64,000 nucleotides of DNA from NCBI GenBank assembly GCA_951804985.1, contig OX638133.1, positions 54,837,122 through 54,901,121 of the forward strand, in the 5' to 3' direction. The stretch comes from Dryomyza anilis (taxonomy: Eukaryota; Arthropoda; Insecta; Diptera; Dryomyzidae). Of this stretch, positions 32,401 through 43,085 are shown one piece after another (the first letter of the stretch is position 1; every line of letters begins with the position of its first letter). The position numbers and the translations under genes are program-made. Under the pieces are notes generated by a model. It did not search any database and had not been told where the DNA came from. It worked only from the letters and a program-made list of their open reading frames with translations.

Positions 32401-33387
32401 TTAGTTTTTTGTAGAGGTTGAAGATTGTGTACTATGACTGCGGTAGGGTTTGTGTATAAATTCTTTTACTAGAACGTTTTGAGGCCAAAAGTCCGAGTTA
32501 CAAACTTTATCAAACCATTCGGAACCAAGTGTCAATTTGAAAGACGAGTGGGAATTATGTTTGCTTGTAAATTTATGGCATTTTATATAGGCGGTGTTTG
32601 GTAAGTTAGAATTTTTTAAATAGGCTAACAAATCATCAGAACTATTAGCAGGGTCAATTTTGGAGACAAAAATATGTTTAACTGTTGGAACTGCTCTAAG
32701 TGTAGAAGAAGTGAGTACAGGAGTGCAAGAAATATTGTTGTTGCTGGGAATAAAACAGGAATTGTTAGAAAGGGATACTGTGGTGTTAGGAAGAGAATCT
32801 GTAGGTAGAGTATGTGAAGAAATACTAGTATTATTAGGTGAGCTACTTGTACTTTGAGTGTGGTTAGATGGACTACTATTGATACGTTTAGGTGATGGAG
32901 GTGGGGAACTAGATACCGTTAATAATCGTTTTCGTTTATTATTTTTGTTATTTGTTTTATTCCTGTTGTTAACACTACTTATAGGTGGTGAAACAATGAT
33001 AGGAAAGTCAGTGTTAGTTTCTGCATCATGCATTTCGACATTAATAGATCCACTACTATTATTGAAAAATGTATTAAAGTTTTTGCATTCGGTAGATATT
33101 TCATTGAATTTGTTGGTAAGCAACTTAAAATCATTTTCAATAGAATTGATTTTATTTGCTAATTTATTTTTTAAATCGAACAAAGGTCTACACTTAGAAC
33201 ATAACCAAATCAAACCTGAAACCTCTGAATTTAAGTGTATAGTAGAACTTTCGTTGATACCAACACATTTAGCATGGAATAGTTGACCGCAAGGACAGAA
33301 ACAACTAAACATGGACCCCAATACTGAGGTAACTATGCAATGCTCATTTAAGGAGCAATTCGTCATATTAGATGTCAAAAAGGACAT
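32401..33387 (-). CDS. LINE ORF1, PHD-type zinc finger and RRM-like protein
   Basis: Intact 328-codon frame, ATG at 33,387. Residues about 12-66 have a PHD-like Cys/His pattern (CPCGQLFHAKCVGI ... WLCSKC). A short coiled coil follows at about 70-100, then a Ser/Asn/Pro-rich basic linker with KRKRLL. The C-terminal part (HIFVSKIDPANSSDDLLAYL to VKEFIHKP) resembles the RRM-like domain of insect LINE ORF1s. It is expected to bind element RNA. It is five bases upstream of the ORF2 frame. The intact frame beside a broken ORF2 suggests a fairly recent insertion. Confidence 0.8.
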   Translation of the reverse strand: MSFLTSNMTNCSLNEHCIVTSVLGSMFSCFCPCGQLFHAKCVGINESSTIHLNSEVSGLIWLCSKCRPLFDLKNKLANKINSIENDFKLLTNKFNEISTECKNFNTFFNNSSGSINVEMHDAETNTDFPIIVSPPISSVNNRNKTNNKNNKRKRLLTVSSSPPPSPKRINSSPSNHTQSTSSSPNNTSISSHTLPTDSLPNTTVSLSNNSCFIPSNNNISCTPVLTSSTLRAVPTVKHIFVSKIDPANSSDDLLAYLKNSNLPNTAYIKCHKFTSKHNSHSSFKLTLGSEWFDKVCNSDFWPQNVLVKEFIHKPYRSHSTQSSTSTKN

Positions 33388-33830
33388 TGTTAATTAAAAT
33401 GAAAAAGTAAAATCGAAAAGTAATCGGTTTGTGGCGCAATCACGCACAGTATTATATGTACCCAATAGTTACTTTTTTATACAACACTATAGAAGCATAC
33501 GTCAAATACGCACTATTGCAATTGTAAGCAGTTGCGCTCTTGCGAATGAAGCAAAAAACAGAGACGAAAAATATAACACTAACAAAAACTACAGGTGAAC
33601 TTTGTACTAAGCACAAGAAATCACTGCATTAATATTATTTATATTGGTTACTAATATTATTAAGTTAAAACTAAACAAATTAGCAGATTTATAAGAATAA
33701 CAATTATACAATTATGTTATGTAACCAAACCAGAATTTATTTCTAATAAAAAACACAGTTTTAACACAAGCATTAACTAGCACTAGAAAAGACAACTTCA
33801 GTTGAACACAGCAAGAACGCTGTGTTCAAG
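33388..33830 (-). other. LINE 5' leader
   Basis: AT-rich leader of about 440 bases between the LINE 5' hairpin and ORF1. No further motif is recognised. Confidence 0.5.
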
Positions 33831-34790
33831 TGAAATCACTCATTGAATCTGCATACGACAAATGCGCAAGCCTCTCGACGTCCGCTGCATACGCCTGCAA
33901 AGTTTCGCCATTTCGTTGCATTCTACCCTTCAGCTCCATTCGGTATATCTGTTTCATGTGATCACTGCCATATTTTCGCTGCAGTGCAGCTAAATAACTG
34001 TGTTTCGATCACTTTATGGAACAGTCTGAAATACTTCGGCTGCGCCTCCTTTAAGCGCCACGATAAGTGCGGCTACGCTGTCCTCATTATTCCATCGATT
34101 ACTTCTCAAATTGCAGCTTGAAAATGTTGAACGCTGTGGTTCCATCGTAAATCGGCGATTTTAGCCTCGTACCAGTAACAACATCCTGTGTAGGTCCACT
34201 TATCTGTAGTAAACTGTCATCTTCTTGTATTTTATGTAGCTTTTTGTCGAAACCATTTTCCAACTTTTCAAATTTGTCATCAATGTCCACTACAATGTCA
34301 TTTACATGTGCCTCAAGTTCGTTTACTTTGCCATGGAGTGTATTAGAAACTTCCAGGAGCTGCTTAGAATGTTCCTGCATCTGTTGCTCAATTTTTACTT
34401 GACGTTGGTTTGAATTCTCGAGAAGTTTCTGTTCCATTCTGGTCGAATTTTCTTGGAGATGTTTTGAATTTTCTAGAAGTTTCTGTTCCATTTTGCTGGA
34501 ATTTTCTTAAAGTTTCTGTTCCATTCTGGTCGAATTTTCTTGGAGCTGTTTTGAATTTTCTAGCTCATATCAAAACTTTGGGACTGTACTTTTTGCTCCG
34601 TGTCCACACTTTTCGATGACGCTGTTGCAGCTTCCCCTTCAAACTCGTTCTCTGCGAGGTCAATGCCTTGGTACCCTAATTCTTCCATTAGACGCTTTTG
34701 TAGCTCTACTTTCGTACCTACAGTTGGAAGATTATGAATCGTCAGCTCCTTCTTTAGCTGGTCGACTTTAAGTTGTTCGAATTTAACCAT
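33831..34790 (-). pseudogene. Gag N-terminus and core, unit 2
   Basis: The start MVKFEQLKVDQLKKELTIHN is at 34,790, with the SAP-like region uninterrupted through GYQGIDLAENEFEGEAA to a stop after SQSFDMS (34,560), where part of the coiled-coil repeat is deleted. A second frame (34,491-34,099) carries the remaining QENS coiled coil and core. Near 34,100 about 12 bases (TACAGCCGTGG) present in units 1 and 3 are missing, and near 33,990 another deletion removes CATAACCG. Confidence 0.8.
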
Positions 34791-34820
34791 TTTGTCTCAC
34801 AATCCCACTTCTGACACCAA

Positions 34821-35359
34821 TGTTACGAAAATTAAGTCTACGGAAAACTGTTCTACAAGTTCGTATCACTGGATTGTGTACAAAATTAAAAACACACTAA
34901 TATTTGGTTTACAACTAGTATTTTTTCAACCAGTATTAGTTAACTTTATTTATTTAAATAACAACTTAATAACAATCACTTATTTCAACTGCTGTATTAC
35001 AACAATTTATCTTTACAACGTTCGCTCACGAGATGCACTAGTTCACTATCAAATAACAACTGAAGTGTTGTACCTCAGATGCGGCTCCCTTATATACTGC
35101 ATGCATTAGATCGACACGTTCGACAAGCTTCGACTTGTTTCGAGAACCTTCTACTCGTTTCGTGAATGACGCATGCTGTTGGCATCTCATTCGCACTCAT
35201 GTGTTTTAATGTGCTGATCTTCCATCTCTAGCACATTGCTTAGTGCGCTGAATGATCTTCCCTCTCTTTCTAATACATTGATTAGTGCGCTGAATTGTCT
35301 TGCGTCTCATTTATTGTTGACTGCTTGCACAGTGGAGCAAATTACCTCTTTTCGTAACA
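34821..35359 (-). repeat. LTR 3
   Basis: TGTTACGAAAA...TTTTCGTAACA, 539 bp. PBS at 34,799-34,820 on the left, module DNA (ATATTTTATTTTGTG) on the right. TATATAAGGGAGCC box and heat-shock-type TTC-2-GAA-2-TTC at 35,139-35,151 are retained. Confidence 0.85.
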
Positions 35360-35691
35360 ATATTTTATTTTGTGATAAAGTTTGCATCTGCAACATGTTG
35401 AAGTCGTGCGATAACTTGCGATATAAAGTACCGAAAACGGCATTTTTTGCAACTTTGACTCGATTTTGTCCAAAATCTCGACGTATAGGACAAATTCTGA
35501 GTACACAGCAAGAATCAAGAGAAATCAACCAGAATCAACCAGGGTTTCATTCCAGATTAGGCCAACAACCCTCAATTTATAGAACAGTGTAGTTAGAGCA
35601 CAAAATTATCAACAAAAGGATAAAACTTAGAAAAATTAAAAATCAGGAAAAGCTTAATAAACAAAAACACAAAAGCAAAACCGAAAAAACA

Positions 35692-35748
35692 ATGGATAAA
35701 GATACGTTCGCCGAATCGTCACATGAAATGTTTGTTCGCTTATATTGA
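35692..35748 (+). CDS. Conserved 18-codon ORF, unit 3
   Basis: Identical frame and start context to unit 2. Confidence 0.3.
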   Translation: MDKDTFAESSHEMFVRLY

Positions 35749-37064
35749 CACTTGGGGCGAATGAAATTCGGTTGAGTTTTGCACGCCTCTTTACGTTCGT
35801 TTGATTTCACCCGTTTTTCGGCGAATTATTAATGTAACGAACTACTAATGTAACGACCCAGGCTGCCATGTCTCGGAGACCTTCGATGCCTCGATTTGGT
35901 ATCGAATAATTTCGTGAAAAAAGTTCGATCTCGTGGCTTTGTCGATTCTAATTTTTATAATTTCTCGTACATTTATCGCATCGATATCGTAATATTTTTT
36001 GAAGCAATATCGAACTTTGATCATTTTTTTCATCGTTACGTTCCGATTTCAAAAAATTTCTCGTACCAAGAAACTCCCACAAAACGCATCGATAACTACC
36101 TACCATCCCAGCAAAAAAAAGGTAACTGGTAACTAACCAATTAGCTTACTGGTAATTGCGGGTTATTTTGCCGGTTACCTTTGTTCTACCATCGGGAGAA
36201 AGGTAACATGCAGATTCCTATCTGTGTGAAGTACAAGTGACAAGACATCCCGTTCTAACAAAATAATCTTGTTGTCTCTTTTGAACCTCTTGCTATTTTT
36301 ATGTCACATTGCCAGACCAAAAATATATTACAGAAAAATAAAACAGTATTGCCATAATTACTTTTTTAACATTCTTCGCAGCTCATCTACGAGGCACTAT
36401 ACGAAACGTGTATGAGCGCCGATGGCGTCATAATCACGTGCACACGTGAAGCTGCGTCCCAGCTTGATAATTGGATTTTCTCCTTCTTGAAGCACTTGAT
36501 TATTTAGTTGTCCAGATCGTAATTAGTTGCCATTCCTGAATTTTCATAGTGTCCTATGACAGAAGTTTATGATCAATGAAATAGTAATATTGTTGCAGAC
36601 CACACACCTGGCCAATATGTTGTCCTGTATCCAACGTCTCAGTCGTGCTTATCCCTAGTGAATAAATTTGCATCCAGACACATGCTAGTGCAGATGCGCC
36701 TCCGCATCTGCATAAGAACTCCAGCGGCGCGGCGTTCATTTTTGCCCTACAATGCCTTGGAAGACTGGACTAATGTGCGTCAATGCGCTCGATGTGTGTC
36801 TCGAATTTAAATTTAGACTATTTTTTCCATTTAACAAATTTCTTTCCATTTATTTTTCTTTGGTTTTTAAAAACAACCAACTATTCAATAAGAAATTTTG
36901 TTGGAAGACAATCTGCTTTCGATGTGGTTGTGAGCATGCACATTTCTTTGGTAGTGTGCGAAGTATCAACTATCGGTAAGCGATTTTTTGTTGGGATGTA
37001 GATTCAATTTGACGCTCGATATCGGTACGAGAAAGTGTACGATATCGTGTGATTTCTCCTTTTT

Positions 37065-37220
37065 CTCGCATTAAATTCATCTAATTTCAATTAAATTCAA
37101 TTAAATTTTATTAATTTCAATTAAATATAATATAATTTAATTAAATTTAATTAAATTCAATTAAATTCAATTAAATTCAATTAAATTCAATTAAATTCAA
37201 TTAAATTCATTTAAATTCTG
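37065..37220. repeat. Pentanucleotide tract, unit 3
   Basis: About 155 bp of AATTC/AATTA pentamers, with six consecutive ATTAAATTCA decamers near its right end. Confidence 0.85.
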
Positions 37221-38600
37221 TCTTTCTCCGCCTCAACAAGTGTTCTTCCTACCACTATGTTACTTTTATACAACTCTTCGTTTGCTTCAACAACCCACAA
37301 CTTGCTTATCCCCTTAATCTCCATTTAATTTCGCCCAAACATTTGCTTCTGAATTAGGTGGTATTTTTCTATTTTTATGAGCGATAACTGGTTTAATTTT
37401 CGGGCTCTGGTCATTATCAATGTTTAGTTGGATCTCTGTGTTGGCATAACTCAAAAATTTTCTTGTTAGATTTTGTAAGAAACCATTCCTTATCATGAAG
37501 TCCATGCAAAGTATTATTTCGTCTACTATTTCCGCCACTATAAAATCATGCTTAACTGTCGTGATTTCCTTGGTAATCTTTCCTCTGATAGGGGCCTCTT
37601 CACCTGTAGCTGTTTGCAATCTTATTCCTATAAGTGGCTCTCATAGTTGCCAGTTAGTGTGGTATTTTTGGTATTTTTTAATTGCCGTGGGATAAAAAAA
37701 TACCACGATATTTTTAAATTCAACGTGGTATTTTTAAATTCAGGTGGTATTTATGTGGTATTTTTTAACAGTATGAATTTTTATTATGTATAATAAATAT
37801 ATACAATCCATTGTCATATGTAATATGTCTACAAGTAAATAATTTATGCACCCAAATAATATCTAAATAAACTTAGACGAATATTAGTAACAATCATATT
37901 CGTCCCCTCTAATTTACAAACGCGTCAATAGTTTATATAAAAACGAACATGCCATTTTATGACAACAAAGAAACGAACATGCCACTTTATGACAACAGTT
38001 ATTTTGGTGAATTTCGGTTGCACTTGAATCTTGAATGTTGTTAGACTGGTCCTAAAAGCAAATTGCCAAAAACTCTGCTGGAAGGAGATCCTAAGTTAAA
38101 TTCATAAAATTTAAATTTATAAAATAAAAAATCATACAAGAGTATAACTTTAAAAATACAAATGGTCTTTTATTGTCAATAATACACATTTTATTATTTA
38201 AGAGTCTATTTTCATAAATTTTTAAATTTTGTGGGATTTTTTGCGTTATTTTATTAATTGCGTGGGATATTTTGTGGTATTTTTAAATGGCAAAGGTATT
38301 TTTTATTGAAAAAATACCATGGTATTTTCTGTGGTATTTTTTATTTTCTGGCGTGGGATAAAGGTATTTTGTGTGGGTTAAAGACCTGGGAACTATGGTG
38401 GCTCTACTACGTCCTTAACGAGGTTACTTTTTATTATAGAGTGTGAAGCTCCCGTATCCAATGTTACCATATATGCTGTACTATCAATGACTCCTTCGAC
38501 CGTTAAGCTATTTGGCTTTCGAGCAATGTGTGAAATGGAGATTCTGGGACAATCGGTTATGAGAGTCAGATCGTGCCCCGCAGATCTGACTCGTTTTAGT
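37221..38600 (-). pseudogene. Retroelement protease, split by a MITE, unit 3
   Basis: Catalytic VTLDTGASHSIIKS at about 38,430-38,465, preceded by GLTVEGVIDSTAYM-like sequence. After the MITE: EEAPIRGKITKEIT, VDEIILCMDFMIRNGF and ANTEIQLNID (37,619-37,314), then WVVEANEELY-type linker to the pentamer tract. This is the least damaged protease copy apart from the MITE. It would process the Gag-Pol polyprotein if whole. Confidence 0.8.
37634..38405. mobile_element. hAT-type MITE in the protease gene, unit 3
   Basis: Element 37,642-38,397, CATAGTTGCCAG...GGGAACTATG, with the duplication GTGGCTCT at 37,634-37,641 and 38,398-38,405. Confidence 0.9.
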
Positions 38601-39994
38601 TTAAAGCTTGATTAAAATTTACGCTATTTTGGACATGATCCTGTCTTTCTTCATCTCTGGGTTCATCTGCAGATTGATTTATTGAGCGTTTGCGTTTTTT
38701 TATGAGAGTCACGTGCTATATGCCCATATGTATCACAGTTGTAACATTTACCTTTGAATTGAGTATCTTTGTTGGCTGATGTGTGTTCGGTTTTAACGCC
38801 TGCTTTAACTGCTTGGCACACTACTTGAAATAAATCATCGTTTTCCACATCAATTCTACGCGCCTTTGGAGCCGATCGGCATAACGCATTTGCTGTCTCC
38901 TGTGTTAGAGCGATGGTAACCGTTACGCTTTGTCTCCTGATCGCGTTTGCCATCAACAAACGCTTCGATTTTGCACTTTTCTATGAAATCACTCATTGAA
39001 TCTGCATACGACAAATGCGCAAACCTCTCGACGTTTCGCCATTTCGTTGCATTCTACCCTTCAGCTCCATTCGGTATATCTGTTTCATGTGATCACTGCC
39101 ATATTTTCGCTGCAGTGCAGCCATAACCGCTAAATAACTGTGTTTCGATCACTTTATGGAACAGTCTGCAATACTTCGGCTGCGCCTCCTTTAAGCGCCA
39201 CGATAAGTGCGGCTACGCTGTCCACATTATTCCATCGATTACTTACAGCCGTGGTCTCAAATTGCAGCTTGAAAATGTTGAACGCTGTGGTTCCATCGTA
39301 AATCGGCGATTTTAGCCTCGTACCAGTAACAACATGCTGTGTAGGTCCACTTATCTGTAGTAAACTGTCATCTTCTTGTATTTTATGTAGCTTTTTGTCG
39401 AAACCATTTTCCAACTTTTCAAATTTGTCATCAATGTCCACTACAATGTCATTTACATGTGCCTCAAGTTCGTTTACTTTGCCATGGAGTGTATTAGAAA
39501 CTTCCAGGAGCTGCTTAGAATGTTCCTGCATCTGTTGCTCAATTTTTACTTGACGTTGGTTTGAATTCTCAAGAAGTGTCTGTTCCATTCTGGTCGAATT
39601 TTCTTGAAGATGTTTTGAATTTTCTATAAGTTTCTGTTCCATTTTGCTGGAATTTTCTTGTAGTTCTGTTTTAAGTTGATTTGAATTTTCTTGAAGTTTC
39701 TGTTCCATTCTGGTCGAATTTTCTTGGAGCTGTTTTGAATTTTCTAGAAGCTGTTGTTGTATTGCTCCGAGCAACTGGCTCATATCAAAACTTTGGGACT
39801 GTACTTTTTGCTCCGTGTCCACACTTTTCGATGACGCTGTTGCAGCTTCCACTTCAAACTCGTGCTCTGCGAGGTCAATGCCTTGGTACCCTAATTCTTC
39901 CATTAGACGCTTTTGTAGTACCTACAGTTGGAAGATTATGAATCGTCAGCTCCTTCTTTAGCTGGTCGACTTTAAATTGTTCGAATTTAACCAT
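38590..39994 (-). pseudogene. Gag, unit 3 (longest open copy)
   Basis: The start MVKFEQ is at 39,994. An 11-bp deletion near 39,918 shifts the frame inside the SAP-like domain. From MEELGYQGIDLAEHEFE (39,903) it is then open for 249 codons: a coiled coil with about eight QENS/MEQKL repeats (39,770-39,560), core LKSPIYDGTTAFNIF, AVSNRWNNVDSVAALIV, GGAAEVLQTVP. A deletion near 39,020-39,150 and another at 38,925 break the rest. The knuckle CYNCDTYGHIARDS is at about 38,740, and an extra T near 38,700 ends the basic tail. Confidence 0.85.
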
Positions 39995-40024
39995 TTTGTA
40001 TCACAATCCCACTTCTGACACCAA

Positions 40025-40574
40025 TGTTACGAAAATTAAGTCTACGGAAAACTGTTCTACAAGTTCGTATCACTGGATTGTGTACAAAATTAAAAACACA
40101 CTAATATTTGGTTTACAACTAGTATTTTTTCAACCAGTATTAGTTAACTTTATTTATTTAAATAACAACTTAATAACAATCACTTATTTCAACTGCTGTA
40201 TTACAACAATTTATCTTTACAACGTTCGCTCACGAGATGCACTAGTTCACTATCAAATAACAACTGAAGTGTTGTACCTCAGATGCGGCTCTCTTATATA
40301 CTGCATGCATTAGATCGACACGTTTCGACAAGCTTCGACAAGCTTCGACTTGTTTTGAAAACCTTCTACTCGTTTCGTGAATGACGCATGCTATTGGCAT
40401 CTCATTCGCACTCATGTGTTTTAATGTGCTGATCGTCCATCTCTAGCACATTGCTTACTGCGCTGAATGATCTTTCCTCTCTTTCTAATACATTGATTAG
40501 TGCGCTGAATTGTCTTGCGTCTCATTTATTGTTGACTGCTTGCACAGTGCAGCAAATTACCTCTTTTCGTAACA
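40025..40574 (-). repeat. LTR 4
   Basis: 550 bp with the same termini. PBS at 40,003-40,024 on the left. It has a small duplication (TTCGACAAGC twice, about 40,325-40,345), and the heat-shock-type array is degraded to TTT-2-AAA-2-TTC. TATA box at about 40,290-40,300. Confidence 0.85.
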
Positions 40575-40904
40575 ATATTTTATTTTGTGATAAAGTTTGC
40601 ATCTGCAACATGTCGAAGTCGTGCGATAACTTGCGATATAAAGTACCGAAAACGGCATTTTTTGCAACTTTGACTCGATTTTGTCCAAAATCTCGACGTA
40701 TAGGACAAATTCTGAGTACACAGCAAGAATCAGGAGAAATCAACCAGAATTGATGGGTTTCATTCCAGATTAGGCCAACAACCCTCAATTTGTAGAACAG
40801 TGTAGTTAGAGCACAAAATTATCAACAAAAGAATAGAACTTAGAAAAATTAAAAATCAGGAAAAGCTTAATAAACAAAAACACAGAAGCAAAACCGGAAA
40901 AACA

Positions 40905-40961
40905 ATGGATAAAGATACGTTCGCCGAATCGTCACGTGAAATGTTTGTTCGCTTATATTGA
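40905..40961 (+). CDS. Conserved 18-codon ORF, unit 4
   Basis: Same frame, with one change (SSREMF instead of SSHEMF). Confidence 0.3.
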   Translation: MDKDTFAESSREMFVRLY

Positions 40962-42194
40962 CACTTGGGGCGAATGAAATTCGGTTGAGTTTTGCACGCC
41001 TCTTTACGTTCGTTTGATTTCACCCGTTTTTCGGCGAATTATTAATGTAACTACTGTCTGCCATGTCTCGGAGACCTTCGATGCCTCGATTTGTAATCGA
41101 ATAACTTCGATTCTAATTTTTATAATTTCTCGTACATTCAAATTCATTGACAAGATGCTATATATAAACATTTATCGCATCGATATCGTAATATTTTTCG
41201 AAGCAATATCGATTTCAAAAAAATTCTCCCAGCAAAAATAAGGTAACCGGTTAGCTAACTGGTAATTGCATGTTATTTTGCCGGTTACCTTTGTTCTACC
41301 ATCGGAAGAAAGGTAACCTGCAGATTCCTATCTGTGTGAAGTATGTGACAAGACATCCCGTTCTAACTAAAGCATTGCGTTCATTTCAAAATAATCTTGT
41401 TGTCTCTTTTGAAACTCTTGCTATTTTTATGTCACATTGCCAGATCAAAAATATATTACAGAAAAATAAAACAGTATTGCCATAATTACTTTTTTAACAT
41501 TCTTCGCAGCTCATCTACGAGGCACTATACGAAACGTGTATGAGCGCCGATGGCGTCATAATCACGTGCACACGTGAAGCTGCGTCCCAGCTTGATAATT
41601 GGATTTTCTCCTTCTTGAAGCACTTGATTATTTTGTTGTCCAGATCGTAATTAGTTGCGATTCCTGAATTTTCAAAGTGTCCTATGACAGAAGTTTATGA
41701 TCAATGAAATAGTAATATTGTTGCAGACCACACACCTGGCCAATATGTTGTCCTGTATCCAACGTCTCAGTCGTGCTTATCCCTAGTGAATAAATTTGCA
41801 TCCAGACACATGCTAGTGCAGATGCGCCTCCGCATCTGCATAAGAACTCTAGCGGCGCGGCGTTCATTTTTGCCCTACAATGCCTTGGAAGACTGGACTA
41901 ATGTGCGTCAATGCGCTCGATGTGTGTCTCGAATTTAAATTTAGACTATTTTTTCCATTTAACAAATTTCTTCCCATTTATTTTTCTTGGGCTTTTAAAA
42001 ACAACCAACTATTCAATAAGAAATTTTGTTGGAAGACAATCTGCTTTCGATGTGGTTGTGAGCACGCACATTTCTTTGGTAGTGTGCGAAGTATCGACTA
42101 TCGGTAAGCGATTTTTTGTTGGGATGTAGATTCAATTTGACGCTCGATATCGGTACGAGAAAGTGTACGATATCGTGTGATTTCTCCTTTTTCT

Positions 42195-43085
42195 CGCATT
42201 AAATTCAACTAATTTCAATTAAATTTTATTAATTTCAATAAATTTCAATTAAATTTAATAAAATTTAATTAAATTCAATTAAATTCAATCGAAATCAATT
42301 AAATTCAATTAAATTCAATCGAAATCAATTAAATTCAATTAATTTAAGTTAAATTCAATTAAATTCAATTAATTTCATTTCAATTAATTTCAATTAAATT
42401 CAATTAAATTCAATTAAATTAAATTCATTCAATTCAATTGAATTATATTCAATTAAATTCAATTAATTCCAATTAAATTCAATTAAATTTAATTAAATTC
42501 AATTAAATTCAATTAATTTCAATTAAATTCAATTAAATTCATTTGAATTCATTTCAATTAAATTCAATTAAATTCAATTAAATTCAATTAAATTCAATTA
42601 AATACAATTAAATTCAATTAAATTCAATTAAATTCAATTAAATTCAATTAAATACAATTAAATTCAATTAAATTCAATTAAATTCAATTAAATTCACTTA
42701 AATTCACTTAAATTCAATTAAATTCAATTAAATTCAATTAAATTCAATTCAATTCAATTCAATTCAATTCAATTAAATTAAATTAAATTAAATTAAATTA
42801 AATTAAATTAAATTAAATTAAATTAAATTAAATTAAATTAAATTAAATTAAATTAAATTAAATTAAATTAAATTAAATTAAATTAAATTAAATTAAATTA
42901 AATTAAATTAAATTAAATTAAATTAAATTAAATTAAATTAAATTAAATTAAATTAAATTAAATTAAATTCAATTCAATTCAATTCAATTCAATTCAATTC
43001 AATTAAATTCAATTAAATTCAATTCAATTAAATTCAATTAAATTCAATTAAATTCAATTAAATTCAATTAAATACTATTAAATTC
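42195..43085. repeat. Pentanucleotide tract, unit 4 (about 890 bp)
   Basis: Homologous site to the short tracts in units 1-3, but expanded. The left half is mostly the AATTAAATTC decamer. The centre (about 42,765-42,966) is a pure AATTA run of some 40 copies. A short AATTC run flanks it on each side. Confidence 0.95.

Larger units (their letters stand above)
29567..33830 (-). mobile_element. CR1/Jockey-like LINE, near full length, 4.26 kb
   Basis: It is inserted in unit-2 gag: the uninterrupted sequence in unit 3 runs TTGCACTTTT|CTATGAAATCACTC, and here the LINE follows TTGCACTTTT and precedes TGAAATCACTC, with about three bases lost and no target duplication. The 3' end (left) is a short ATT-type tail (TTATTATTATT). 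The 5' end (right) has a hairpin GAACACAGC/GCTGTGTTC at about 33,804-33,827. It carries ORF1 and a broken ORF2. The insertion is in one unit only, so it is younger than the array or lost elsewhere. Confidence 0.85.
25433..34820. repeat. Composite tandem unit 2 (type B), with LINE insertion
   Basis: Same order as unit 1, but of type B: AATGTAACGAACTACTAATG with AACGACCCAGGCTGCC (about 26,430-26,470), and the segment CATTTATCGCATCG lacking the ATTCAAATTCATTGACAAG insert. The extra length over 5.1 kb is the LINE at 29,567-33,830. Confidence 0.9.
34821..40024. repeat. Composite tandem unit 3 (type B)
   Basis: 5,204 bp, same order as unit 1, with the type B markers (AATGTAACGAACTACTAATG at about 35,830-35,850). 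It is the best reference for the unit because it has no LINE. Confidence 0.9.
40025..43085. repeat. Composite tandem unit 4 (type A), truncated
   Basis: LTR, then type A module (AATGTAACTACTGTCTGCCATG and the CATTCAAATTCATTGACAAG segment), then a long pentanucleotide tract. The retroelement protease and gag are not present on its right. DNA homologous to the module's left part begins at 43,085. Confidence 0.88.

Noticed and set aside
32660..33286. Two plus-strand ORFs opposite LINE ORF1
   Set aside because: They are shadows of the real minus-strand ORF1, with low-complexity translations.
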